The notes under the pieces were generated by a model. It had not been told where the DNA came from and made no database searches. It saw only the letters and a list, made by a program, of their open reading frames with translations. A stretch of 64,000 nucleotides of DNA from assembly GCF_000218895.1 (NCBI RefSeq), contig NC_015703.1:5841001-5905000 (forward strand). Reading direction: 5' to 3'. A program made the position numbers and the translations under genes. How positions within the stretch are numbered: the stretch's first letter is position 1; each line of letters opens with the position of its first letter. Below, piece after piece: positions 18,912 to 27,887 of this stretch. Source of the DNA: Runella slithyformis DSM 19594. Lineage in GTDB: Bacteria > Bacteroidota > Bacteroidia > Cytophagales > Spirosomataceae.

Positions 18912-20240
18912 TCATTTGCGTTTTTTTTCAGATAATCGGCCCCATTTTCTACCCTTTTTTGGGGTTATATGTACCGCAACCGGTGCTAACAAAATCAGCG
19001 AGATCACCAAATACGGGTACTTATACCGAAGATTTCCCTGCGACCCGATGTAGGTCATCAGAAAGCCAAAAAAGGTAAAACCGTTGATGATCCATACGAT
19101 CAGGGAAGATGTGAAGCGGCGTTTCCAATAGTAAAGCACTTGATACCCCCACAACCCCAACAGTAGTAAATAATACCCAAAATGAAAGGTATGAATGCTT
19201 AAAAATGCGACTCGGTACCCAATCGACTCCTGCCAAAACCGCTGCTGCGCGCGAGGCAATCGGGTATCTTTGATAAAGCGTTCAAAATTCCAGTTGGGAT
19301 TGCCCAACAGCGGACTGACGGCGATATCATCGTTGACAAAGGTGCTTTTAATTTTATGGGGCCAAAAGGAAAGCCATTTTGCGGGATGACTCACAATCCA
19401 TCGAACGGCACGCGTTTGAATGTAATCACCTTTTTCATAAAACGTTTTTTTGGATAAATAAATCGAATCGTTTTTGAGAATGGAATCATTGTACACGCCC
19501 GTAGCACCGTCAAACCCGCTCATGAGCAGGTTGATGGGACCCGTCGTAGTCGAATACACAAACTGCCCCGTTTGCGACTTACTGTACATCCCCATCGGAA
19601 TCACAAACAGCAATACGCCCAAGCCAATGCCCATCAGTTGCGCGTAATGATTCTGCTTTTTATACCTCCATGTCCACAGCCATACCAACCCGTAAACCAA
19701 AAGCAACGCCACGATCAGGGGGCGGCACCCCAATGCCAACCCGGCCATCAGTCCTGATAAAAGGCCCCACAAAAACGTGGATTTTTGAACATAAAACCAA
19801 AGGCAGAGCAAGGTACAGGCGGTAAATGTCAATTCACTTAAATTCAGCACCACTAATCCCAAACTGTTGAGATACAGCACATACATCCACGCCGCGATCC
19901 CGGCGCTTTGTTGACCGAAAAATTTGAGCGTCAGCCGATACAGGATGTACAGTTGGGTCAAATTAGCCACTGCATTCAATAAATGCAGCGTAACCGGCGC
20001 ATTGTAGATGCGCAGAAATACAGCGCCCAGATTGACATGAAACAGGCTTGCCAGCCAAGGGTCGTAAATGGTTTGAGGATAGGGAAACCACGTACGCATT
20101 TGGGCCGCCCGGCTTGCCCAGTTAAAATATACTGATGAATCGCTGTAAAGGGGATAATTTCTAAACAGCGCAACACCCATACAGAGGGCCGCGTATCCCC
20201 CAAACAGCCACCAAAAACGTTGAGTCGGTTTAGTGTCCAT
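18912..20240 (-). CDS. Polytopic GT39-like (PMT_2/ArnT-type) glycosyltransferase
   Basis: Integral membrane protein of 442 residues from the ATG at 20240; a TTG at 20255 overlaps the upstream stop. About ten to eleven hydrophobic segments alternate with short loops. The first periplasmic loop contains YPLYSDSSVYFNWASRA, the acidic loop expected of GT-C transferases that use polyprenyl-phosphate sugars, and a larger soluble loop (residues ~235-310) follows. It is the last gene of the leftward polysaccharide operon, 11 bp after the methyltransferase-like gene. Likely role: transferring or polymerising a lipid-linked sugar on the outer face of the inner membrane. Donor and acceptor are unknown. 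Confidence 0.7.
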   Translation of the reverse strand: MDTKPTQRFWWLFGGYAALCMGVALFRNYPLYSDSSVYFNWASRAAQMRTWFPYPQTIYDPWLASLFHVNLGAVFLRIYNAPVTLHLLNAVANLTQLYILYRLTLKFFGQQSAGIAAWMYVLYLNSLGLVVLNLSELTFTACTLLCLWFYVQKSTFLWGLLSGLMAGLALGCRPLIVALLLVYGLVWLWTWRYKKQNHYAQLMGIGLGVLLFVIPMGMYSKSQTGQFVYSTTTGPINLLMSGFDGATGVYNDSILKNDSIYLSKKTFYEKGDYIQTRAVRWIVSHPAKWLSFWPHKIKSTFVNDDIAVSPLLGNPNWNFERFIKDTRLPRAQQRFWQESIGYRVAFLSIHTFHFGYYLLLLGLWGYQVLYYWKRRFTSSLIVWIINGFTFFGFLMTYIGSQGNLRYKYPYLVISLILLAPVAVHITPKKGRKWGRLSEKKRK

Positions 20241-20251
20241 GACTCTTGCTG

Positions 20252-20896
20252 TCAAATGTCCAAACAGTTTGAATCCCGGTAGAAAATAGTGGTGCAGGTG
20301 AGGTGCGATACAATAGGAGCCATTCCGTAAAAATCAATCCAACGAAATCCAAAGGCACTCATAAAGCCTTTGACTTCGGCATAGCTCTCCCGCTCCGAAT
20401 TGTCTAAGATCAAGACGCCGTCGGGAGTTAAGAAATCCACGGAAAACCGCATACACTCCACGCGTTTACGGCCATCTACGACAATGACCTCATATTTTTT
20501 CCCCGACATTGCTACGGCACTGACGTAGGTTTCACCCAAGGCGCGGTAAGTGACGTCAGCATTGCCCGGCAATTGGCGGGCTACTTCACTAACCCATGCT
20601 TCGTCGTGCTCTACAGCCTGCACCGACTGCACATGGGCCGAATACCAGCGGGTGGAATTGCCCGAGCCGTACTCAAAAACGTTGAAATGTTTCTTCAAAC
20701 GCGGCTCAATAAACGTAATGAACGGATACGTACACCAAGGCAGCGGGTTTCCGGCCGCATTGACCGAACGCTTCGTATGATAACTTCTGAACCATCCATT
20801 GTTTTTTAACTCACTTTCCAAATACAACTGCACACTTCCGCCCAATTTCAACGCGTTCAGCCACTGCCAAACCTGCTGTTTTAATGCTTTAATCAT
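20252..20896 (-). CDS. Class I SAM-dependent methyltransferase-like protein
   Basis: A protein of 214 residues from the ATG at 20896; a TTG at 20914 adds six residues. A Rossmann-type motif I (VFEYGSGNSTRWYSAHV) is followed by an acidic strand end (VQAVEHDEAW), then YEVIVVDGRKRVECM and GVLILDNSE, as in methyltransferases of polysaccharide clusters. The C-terminal aromatic stretch (FGFRWIDFYGMAPIVSH) is typical of the same group. It probably modifies a sugar or glycolipid precursor in the cytoplasm. It lies between the flippase and the GT39-like gene in a tight operon. The donor is inferred from fold motifs only. Confidence 0.7.
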   Translation of the reverse strand: MIKALKQQVWQWLNALKLGGSVQLYLESELKNNGWFRSYHTKRSVNAAGNPLPWCTYPFITFIEPRLKKHFNVFEYGSGNSTRWYSAHVQSVQAVEHDEAWVSEVARQLPGNADVTYRALGETYVSAVAMSGKKYEVIVVDGRKRVECMRFSVDFLTPDGVLILDNSERESYAEVKGFMSAFGFRWIDFYGMAPIVSHLTCTTIFYRDSNCLDI

Positions 20897-20929
20897 TGTC
20901 TGTTCGTATATCAATTTTTAATAAACAAC

Positions 20930-22426
20930 TCACTTAAAACGTGCCAAAATCGTATCAATCAACCCATTGACCTCTTCTGAAATCTTCCATTTCCACACAT
21001 AAAAACCCAACAGGCCACAGACTGCACCCGTTTTGATCACAATCCGGACCATGGCTATCAAGGGGGTTTGGGGATGCTCGGGCACCAGATATGACAATAA
21101 AAATACCGCTCCAAATACCGCTAAAACCTGAATACTTTGCGGTGAATAAGGTGAAATACCAAAACGATAGTTGATATACCCCATCCGCAGGAGCGAATAG
21201 ATCAGGGTGGTAAACGAGGTCGCGATCGCGGCCCCGATAAAACCGTAGGAGGAAATCAGCCAAAGATTGAGAAAAAAGCCGAGCAGAGCCGTAAAAATAA
21301 TGATCCACGTAGCCATGCGGTAATATTTCGAGTACAGAATGATCTCGGTATTTAAGCCGGCCGCCATGTCAAAGAGTTTGGTGATAAGCAGAAAAAGAAC
21401 CACATATTTTCCTTCACTGTAGACGTTGCTTTTGGGCAACAGAAAAAAGATATCATCAATGTTAACCCATATCAACAAAAATACCAACCCGCCGCTCAGC
21501 AATAAATGAAGGGCCGTTTTGCGGTTCATATGTTCCAATTGGCCAAAATCTTCATTGCGTAAATGCTGCGTAAGAATCGGGATGGAAATCTGGGCCAATG
21601 CTTTTCGCGGTATCTCGATCACACTTGCCATGTAAGAGGCCACGATGAAAATGCCGGCATTGACCAGATCGCGCTCCCCGGCCAGCATCGTGCGGTCAAT
21701 GAATAAGATGACGTTTACGCCCAATGCCCCCAAAACGGTAAAAGAACCATACCCCAGCATTTGTTTGAAAAGCGGTCGGGTCAGGATCGTGCGGTCGGGC
21801 CAGCGCCAATAGCCTTTTCCTAAAATACCGATATAAATGATAAATAACACCACCGCAAACCCGTACGCAGCAATGATGAGGTAAAGCATCCAGTCAAAAC
21901 TGACCCAACCTATCCCAAAAATGATGACCAGCACCACATTAGCTACCCGCAGATATACCTCTCGAATAAACATCGGAACCGCAATACGGGAGTTGTTACG
22001 ACAATAAGCGTCGAGCACCGTAATGTATATCCAAAAAACGGTCAGTGGAAGTACCAAAAAGTGATAATCCACCAAAAGGGCAGAATTTTTGGAGAAATAC
22101 CCAACAATCAGCGGAGTAAACAGCCAATACACGAGCGCAAAAAGCACCACGCCCACCAACGGCAGCATCAGCAGAAAGCTCAGAATACCCCCGTGTTTTT
22201 CTTCGTCGTTTCGGAATAAACTGAAGTAGCGGTCTACAATAAAAGGAGTGCCCAAATGTGCAAAAGAGGCAAATAACAGACTGTTCTCAAAAAGAATACG
22301 TGACAGGGCGTACTGCTCCACCGACAAAAACTCGGTAGAAACGTACATCTGATTGATCACTCCTACCAATACGCCCAAATAGGAGCCTACACCGGCTTTG
22401 AGGCTTTGACGAACAACAATACCCAC
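20930..22426 (-). CDS. Oligosaccharide flippase, Wzx/MOP superfamily
   Basis: A protein of 498 residues with twelve to fourteen predicted membrane segments and the arrangement of polysaccharide exporters in the MATE/MOP superfamily. Diagnostic parts include the N-terminal SLKAGVGSYLGVLVGVINQ, the YFSLFRNDEEKHGG cytoplasmic loop and YGSFTVLGALGVNVILFIDR at the start of the second half. It would flip undecaprenyl-linked repeat units across the inner membrane. It lies 29 bp after wecB and 33 bp ahead of the methyltransferase-like gene, consistent with a Wzx/Wzy-type surface polysaccharide locus. Confidence 0.85.
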   Translation of the reverse strand: MGIVVRQSLKAGVGSYLGVLVGVINQMYVSTEFLSVEQYALSRILFENSLLFASFAHLGTPFIVDRYFSLFRNDEEKHGGILSFLLMLPLVGVVLFALVYWLFTPLIVGYFSKNSALLVDYHFLVLPLTVFWIYITVLDAYCRNNSRIAVPMFIREVYLRVANVVLVIIFGIGWVSFDWMLYLIIAAYGFAVVLFIIYIGILGKGYWRWPDRTILTRPLFKQMLGYGSFTVLGALGVNVILFIDRTMLAGERDLVNAGIFIVASYMASVIEIPRKALAQISIPILTQHLRNEDFGQLEHMNRKTALHLLLSGGLVFLLIWVNIDDIFFLLPKSNVYSEGKYVVLFLLITKLFDMAAGLNTEIILYSKYYRMATWIIIFTALLGFFLNLWLISSYGFIGAAIATSFTTLIYSLLRMGYINYRFGISPYSPQSIQVLAVFGAVFLLSYLVPEHPQTPLIAMVRIVIKTGAVCGLLGFYVWKWKISEEVNGLIDTILARFK

Positions 22427-22455
22427 AGGCGTTTGTTTTGGTTAAAATACGATGA

Positions 22456-23556
22456 TTACTGATTGAATTTCTGCACTAATACCTCCGCAATACGCTCGGC
22501 AGCGTGGCCGTCCCATAGCGGCGGAATGATGCCTTTTTTGGCGCGCCCTTCGAGGGTTTCGATCACTTTTTCGTGAACCGATACGGGATTCAGGTCTGAT
22601 AATAACTGATTGGTGCCCAGCTCTACCGTTACGGGGCGCTCGGTGCTGTCGCGGAAGGTCAGGCAGGGTACCTGTAAGTAGGTTGTTTCTTCCTGTATTC
22701 CTCCCGAATCGGTCACGACCAGGGCCGAGTTTTCCATCAAATGCAGAAACTCCAAATAGCCCTGCGGCTCGGTCAGAATCAACCCTTGAATGGCGTCTAA
22801 CTTAGGCTGTAAGCCAAATTGTTCGATGTTATTTTTGGTCCGGGGATGGATCGGGAACAGTACTTTTTTGTAAGGGGTTGTATTTTCAATGATCTGCAAA
22901 ATGCTCGTCAGTCCTTCAGCGGTGTCGACGTTGGCAGGGCGATGCATGGTCATGAGCACAAAATCACCTTTGGCGACACCCAGGGAGGGCATTATGTCCA
23001 GCAGACCGGCTTTTTGACGATAATGCACCAGCGAGTCGATCATGCAGTTACCTACCATAAACACCTTTTCGTCGGGCACGCCTTCGCGTTGAAGGTTGTC
23101 AATCCCCGCCTGTTCGGTCACAAACAGCAGATCGGAAATGCTGTCGGTCAAAATACGATTGATCTCTTCGGGCATTTTACGGTCACCGCTGCGCAATCCC
23201 GCCTCTACGTGTGCAATGGGAACGTGCATTTTGGTGGCCACCAACGCACAGGCGATGGTTGAAGTGACATCTCCCACCACCAGCACCAAATCGGGTTTTT
23301 CCTGCTCCATCACTTTCTCAAACTCCAGCATGATCTTGGCCGTTTGCTGCGTATGGGAGCCACCACCGATGCCCAGAAAATAATCGGGTTGGGGCAATTC
23401 CAATTGGTTAAAAAATACGTCCGACATCTTGGCATCGTAATGCTGCCCCGTATGGACGATTTTTGATTCGATCTCACTTTTTTTCTGAAAGGCACGATGC
23501 AGCGGCGCTACTTTCATAAAATTAGGTCGTGCACCTACGATGTTAAGGATCTTCAT
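22456..23556 (-). CDS. wecB: UDP-N-acetylglucosamine 2-epimerase (non-hydrolysing)
   Basis: A protein of 366 residues that interconverts UDP-GlcNAc and UDP-ManNAc in the cytoplasm. Family motifs occur in order: GARPNFMKVAPL at the N-terminus, VHTGQHYD, VVGDVTST, AHVEAGLRSGDRKMPEEINR (catalytic Asp/Glu region), TMHRPANVD, FPIHPRTK, and TDSGGIQEE with FRDSTERPVTVELGTN near the C-terminus. It overlaps the upstream glycosyltransferase by four bases (stop and start share ATGA), which implies translational coupling. It supplies ManNAc or a derivative to the polysaccharide made by this operon. Confidence 0.95.
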   Translation of the reverse strand: MKILNIVGARPNFMKVAPLHRAFQKKSEIESKIVHTGQHYDAKMSDVFFNQLELPQPDYFLGIGGGSHTQQTAKIMLEFEKVMEQEKPDLVLVVGDVTSTIACALVATKMHVPIAHVEAGLRSGDRKMPEEINRILTDSISDLLFVTEQAGIDNLQREGVPDEKVFMVGNCMIDSLVHYRQKAGLLDIMPSLGVAKGDFVLMTMHRPANVDTAEGLTSILQIIENTTPYKKVLFPIHPRTKNNIEQFGLQPKLDAIQGLILTEPQGYLEFLHLMENSALVVTDSGGIQEETTYLQVPCLTFRDSTERPVTVELGTNQLLSDLNPVSVHEKVIETLEGRAKKGIIPPLWDGHAAERIAEVLVQKFNQ

Positions 23557-24764
23557 TTTTTGGTTACGAATTCAAATACATTTTTATACCCTTCAATGAC
23601 GGTATGTATGTTTATTTCATTTTTTATGATTTCCAGCGAACGTTGGCCAAAGGCCCTGACCCGGCCGGGTTCGGCAAGCATCAAGTCCAAAACCCGTGCC
23701 AGATCGTCGGCATTTCCGTTGGTGAAATAATATCCGTTTTCTCCTTCCCGTACCAACCGCTTTTCGGTGCCGTCGGCCACGGAGCATACCACGGGTTTGG
23801 CAAAGCACATGGCGTCGTTGATGGACAAACCGCCCATGCCGCCCAGCACGTACACTGATGATTCGTGCAGGTATTGGCCCAACTCCTCCGAATTGTACAC
23901 GCCTCCCACAAAACGTACGGCGTCTGTCAGTCCCGCTTCGGCAGCCTGTGCTTTGAGTTTTTCCAACTCCGGGCCAAAGCCTACGACCACCAACTCAATA
24001 TTCGGGTAAGTCGGCTGTAATTTTTTGACGGCTTCCATGATCAGGTCAACGCGTTTCCACTGCACCAACCGCCCCACGTGAATCAGGCGATGGGGATTGG
24101 GCGGCAATAAAAGCGGGCGTTTTTTGACCTTTTCAAACGCCGCCAAGAGTTCATCGGTATCGGGCGAATTGGAAATCACGAATATCTTTTCGGCCGGTAC
24201 GCCATAACTGCCGATGATCTCGCGGGCTTCGTCTATGTAATTAATGTGGGCATCGGCCAGGGGCAAATTCAAACGGCGCAACAGCGAAGCGATCCAAAAA
24301 AGCACAAAACCGATCCATGTTTTACGGGAGTCCTGAAAATTTTCGGAAAGAAACTGCGGTGAAAAATAGAATTCTCTGACCCGACCCCAAACGGCATAAT
24401 TGAACGGTATATCGCGCGCAATGAGCTTAGCCCCCAAACCCCGTAACCTCCAATAAAACAGCGGGTGCATGGTCAGGTACAAAAAATAGGGCCAGGTCGT
24501 CATCACCACACAGTCGGGGCGGATCGCTTGGAGTGTGGGCAGCAGGCCCTTAAAAAAAGGCTTGCCGTACCACGCGCGGTACTCTTCCAACTCCACGACA
24601 CGAAACAGCGTATTGTCGGTTTCTTCCTGTACCGCCGCTCCCGTGGCTTTTCCTTTTTGAGCAGGCTTTATGAGTATGATCTCGTACCCCGTCCCCGCCA
24701 CGATCTTGTTCAGAATCAGCTTAAAGTAATGGGGCAAGGCAGGCATTACAAAACAAACACGCAT
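23553..24764 (-). CDS. GT4-family glycosyltransferase
   Basis: A protein of 403 residues with the GT-B fold. The N-terminal Rossmann domain starts MRVCFVMPALPHYF. The C-terminal domain carries the GT4 signature: HVGRLVQWKRVDLIMEAVKK, ELVVVGFGPELEKL, then the EX7E-like region SVYVLGGMGGLSINDAMCFA and EGENGYYF. Here the usual first Glu is replaced by a GGMGGLS context, a variation seen in some GT4 subgroups. It is the first gene of the leftward operon and overlaps wecB by four bases. It adds a sugar to the lipid-linked repeat unit; donor unknown. Confidence 0.85.
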   Translation of the reverse strand: MRVCFVMPALPHYFKLILNKIVAGTGYEIILIKPAQKGKATGAAVQEETDNTLFRVVELEEYRAWYGKPFFKGLLPTLQAIRPDCVVMTTWPYFLYLTMHPLFYWRLRGLGAKLIARDIPFNYAVWGRVREFYFSPQFLSENFQDSRKTWIGFVLFWIASLLRRLNLPLADAHINYIDEAREIIGSYGVPAEKIFVISNSPDTDELLAAFEKVKKRPLLLPPNPHRLIHVGRLVQWKRVDLIMEAVKKLQPTYPNIELVVVGFGPELEKLKAQAAEAGLTDAVRFVGGVYNSEELGQYLHESSVYVLGGMGGLSINDAMCFAKPVVCSVADGTEKRLVREGENGYYFTNGNADDLARVLDLMLAEPGRVRAFGQRSLEIIKNEINIHTVIEGYKNVFEFVTKK

Positions 24765-24920
24765 CCGTTTTTTTATCTTGAGATAATATTTTTCCCTCCC
24801 CTTGTCTATGCTGTTGTTGATACAATTCTTTTAAAAGTCCTCTCTCTACAGAACAAAGGGTTGGGATAGGGGGATTTTGAGCCGCAAATGTACACATTTT
24901 CGGTTAGGCTTGGATACGGG

Positions 24921-27314
24921 CTAGTTAGGTTTCAGCGTCCACGTTCGGTCGGCCACATTCTTAATTTTATCTTTCGAAAAATAAACGGGAAAATACCCGT
25001 CTTTGGCCCACAGCTCAAACAGGTCGGCATAGTGCGGGTCGTCGGGATTGGCAGATTGGCCCGGGCTGTTGATTCCCAAGGTATTGTCCCAGTCTTCCGT
25101 ATCTACCAGTATCCGAAACGACGCCCCGTGCTCCTGATTGAGGTTATTGCCGGTATTGCCCACCACTTCGCCGTAGCCGCCGCGCGGCAACGGACCGAGG
25201 TTGATCTTGGCGCGTTGATCAGCGCTGACCCAATCGCTGAGGGCGTGCGTGAGTGTGATGTGCTTATTCTTGGCCTGTCCGTACTGCCATTGGTCTATGT
25301 TGCTGCCCAGGCGCGCCGTCAGGGCCTGAAGGGCTTTACCCAAGCTGCTCACCAGCAATTCATTCCGGGCTTTGACTGGGTCAGCCCCAAACGCCGGGCG
25401 GGGCGTGATGATCCAATCGATCAGCCGTTTGGTAGGCAGGGTTTTAAAATAGGGTTGAATAATCTCGGGAACCGTACTTTGATACACGGCTTTTTTCAGC
25501 TCGGTTTCCCATTGCACATACACGGCCGCCGCGATGGAATGAGGCGTCAGTTGATAGTCCCAGCCCTGCAGCAGGCTGATGACTTTGGCGGTTTCTTTGG
25601 TTTCTTTTCGGCTCTCCAAGGCTTTCAGCAAAACCGGCACCAGGGTTCGGGCCGTGCCCGACAGATAATCGGTTTGTAAAGTTGCAAAATCCTGCAACGA
25701 CATCCGCTTGCCGGCGTTCAGCACCTCTTCGATGCGATGCGCACGCACGGGATTGGCCCACGTCCAGCCGATGGCGTTGCGGTTGGGAAAATCGACGGGC
25801 GTCATGTTGTTATTGGCCGTGACCACGTAACCTTCGACAGGGTCTTTTTTATGGGGCAATAGTTGAATGGGCAAATACCCCGCCCACTCGTAGCGCCCGT
25901 CGCCGGGTACGGGCACCAGTCCCGTCCAGTTTTTGCGAATGGGCGAAATCCCCACTGCCTGCCAGCCAATGTGGCCGTTTTTGTCGGCATAGATCATGTT
26001 TTCGCCCGGTATGCGACTGAAACTGCAGGCCGTTCGGAATTCTTCCCACGTGCGGGCCTGATTCATGCGCAAACTCGCCAGATACGGCGCACAGCCGACT
26101 TCCAGCCAACCCGCCCGCACGGCGTAAAGCTTGCGCCTGGAGGCGTCTTCAAAGACCACCGGCCCGTGACGTGTATACCTTAGCGTTATCACTTCCGGCG
26201 GTCCGCCGGCTACCTTAACGGTGTCTTTCAGAATCTTGAGGTTTTCCCATTTTCCTTGATATTTATACTGATTTGCGTTTTGGGGGTTGGTTTCGTAGAC
26301 GTACAGGTCTTCGTTGTCGGTCTCAAAAATGGTCAATCCCCACGACGCAACGTCGTTATGACCGACTGAAACGCCCGGCAGCGACGGCTCCCCGGCTCCT
26401 ACCACATTCCAACCCGGGGCGTGTAAATGCACCCAATACCGCAGCGACGGCACCGATTGGGCCCGGTGCGGGTCATTGGCCAGCATCGGGTAGCCGCTCT
26501 GTGAGCGTTTGCCGCTGATGATCCAGTTGTTGGAACCCACATTGGCTTTTTCTTCTTCATACCAACGATCAATATCAAAGGCAGGGGTTAACCCTGCTTT
26601 TTTGTCGTCTTTGGTAAATTTCAGCGGGGCACGAAACGCTTCGTAGAGTTCCAGAATGGGCTGAAAAATTTCCTCCTTATCAATGATTTTATCCAAGGTC
26701 AAATCGGGTTCGTTGGCCGTTTTAGCAGGGTGAAACCACTGCAACTCGCGCAGTTTATCGGCTCCTACCAAGGCCACGATGCGGGCATTGGTCAGCTCAT
26801 CTTTGACATTGCTCAGCAATCCCTGATGGCGACTGATGACGATCTCGGGCGTCCAGTAGTCGGGCAGGGTGTTCAATACTTTAAATTCAAACGGCAGTTT
26901 TTCGGGGGTTTGGCGTATCTCACGAATGTAGGCGTTGATGCCTTCCACAAAGGCATTGATAATGAGCGCACTGCGCGGATGATAGTGGGTAAGTTCGGCC
27001 GTCAGATTGCCCCTGAATTTGAACAACCGACTGCCGATATCGCGTTTTAATTCTTTCTTTCCCAGCAGCTCCGCCGTGGTACCCGTGGCCTGTCGACGCC
27101 AGATCTCAAGCTGAAACAGGCGGTCGGAAGCGGCCACGTAGCCTTGGGCCATGAACAGGTCGTGGTCGTTTTGGGCGTAAATGTGGGAGATGCCCCAGCG
27201 GTCGCGGATGATCTCTACGGGTTGTTGGAGGCCTTTGAGGGCGAGGGTTTGGGCGCAGGAATCCGTGCAACGCACGAACAGTCCCAGCGCCAGCAGCAGC
27301 AGAAAAGGTTTCAA
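24921..27314 (-). CDS. Penicillin acylase family protein (Ntn hydrolase)
   Basis: Exported protein of 797 residues. The start is a TTG at 27314; no in-frame ATG lies upstream before a stop, and the first internal Met is after the signal sequence. The signal region has a hydrophobic core and either a Cys16 lipobox (LFVRC) or cleavage after DSCAQ. An alpha chain begins PVEIIRDRWGISHIYAQ. The catalytic N-terminal nucleophile of the beta chain is Ser261 in VGSNNWIISG, preceded by Gly as required for autocatalytic cleavage. Further family blocks include LANDPHRAQSVPSLRYWVHL and TRHGPVV. It probably hydrolyses amide bonds of N-acyl compounds, possibly acyl-homoserine lactones or beta-lactams. The natural substrate is unknown. 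Confidence 0.9.
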   Translation of the reverse strand: MKPFLLLLALGLFVRCTDSCAQTLALKGLQQPVEIIRDRWGISHIYAQNDHDLFMAQGYVAASDRLFQLEIWRRQATGTTAELLGKKELKRDIGSRLFKFRGNLTAELTHYHPRSALIINAFVEGINAYIREIRQTPEKLPFEFKVLNTLPDYWTPEIVISRHQGLLSNVKDELTNARIVALVGADKLRELQWFHPAKTANEPDLTLDKIIDKEEIFQPILELYEAFRAPLKFTKDDKKAGLTPAFDIDRWYEEEKANVGSNNWIISGKRSQSGYPMLANDPHRAQSVPSLRYWVHLHAPGWNVVGAGEPSLPGVSVGHNDVASWGLTIFETDNEDLYVYETNPQNANQYKYQGKWENLKILKDTVKVAGGPPEVITLRYTRHGPVVFEDASRRKLYAVRAGWLEVGCAPYLASLRMNQARTWEEFRTACSFSRIPGENMIYADKNGHIGWQAVGISPIRKNWTGLVPVPGDGRYEWAGYLPIQLLPHKKDPVEGYVVTANNNMTPVDFPNRNAIGWTWANPVRAHRIEEVLNAGKRMSLQDFATLQTDYLSGTARTLVPVLLKALESRKETKETAKVISLLQGWDYQLTPHSIAAAVYVQWETELKKAVYQSTVPEIIQPYFKTLPTKRLIDWIITPRPAFGADPVKARNELLVSSLGKALQALTARLGSNIDQWQYGQAKNKHITLTHALSDWVSADQRAKINLGPLPRGGYGEVVGNTGNNLNQEHGASFRILVDTEDWDNTLGINSPGQSANPDDPHYADLFELWAKDGYFPVYFSKDKIKNVADRTWTLKPN

Positions 27315-27456
27315 GGGATTCAGTTAGGTTAATGAAAGCGAATGTTAGTAAAATTCGGAGGATTTTTCAAAAAATAGCGACGAAACCGTTCCGAGGCGTG
27401 ACTATTTAGGCAGAATATCTTCTAAAGAGCATACTGTCATTAAACTTACTTCATTC

Positions 27457-27804
27457 ATGAGAGGACTTAACCGCGTAACTTTAATCGGAAACCTTGGGAA
27501 TGTGCCTGAATTGCAGACCTTAGAAGGCGGCGTGAGCGTAGCTAAGTTTTCGTTGGCTACCACTGAAACTTTCAAAGATAAAAATGGAAAAGCCCGTACG
27601 GAAACCGAATGGCACAGCATCGTTTTGTGGCGCAGCTTGGCCGATTTAGCACACAACTACCTGCAAAAAGGAAGCACAGTATATATAGAGGGCAAAATTA
27701 AAACCCGTAATTATGTAGATAAAGACGGCAGCAAAAGGTACGTCACCGAGATCATTGCCGAGCAGTTGATCATGCTTGATAAAAAGCCCGGAGAGGCGCT
27801 ATAA
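27457..27804 (+). CDS. ssb: Short single-stranded DNA-binding protein
   Basis: A protein of 115 residues consisting of little more than one OB fold: LNRVTLIGNLGNVPELQT, VAKFSLATTETF, TEWHSIVLWRSLADLAHNYL and GSTVYIEGKIKTRNY are the canonical SSB segments, with Trp and Phe stacking positions kept. The usual disordered tail and acidic DDDIPF-like tip are missing; the protein ends LDKKPGEAL. It therefore should bind ssDNA but lack the partner-docking peptide, as in accessory or mobile-element SSBs. It lies 83 bp upstream of the tyrosine recombinase on the same strand, so the two may be expressed together. Confidence 0.92.
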   Translation: MRGLNRVTLIGNLGNVPELQTLEGGVSVAKFSLATTETFKDKNGKARTETEWHSIVLWRSLADLAHNYLQKGSTVYIEGKIKTRNYVDKDGSKRYVTEIIAEQLIMLDKKPGEAL

Positions 27805-27887
27805 AACCTGAGTTGTCGGTTATAATCAGCGATTCGCCCTTTCCTTGTTTCGTATATACATCGTTTTCAAACTACTTTACGCTACTG

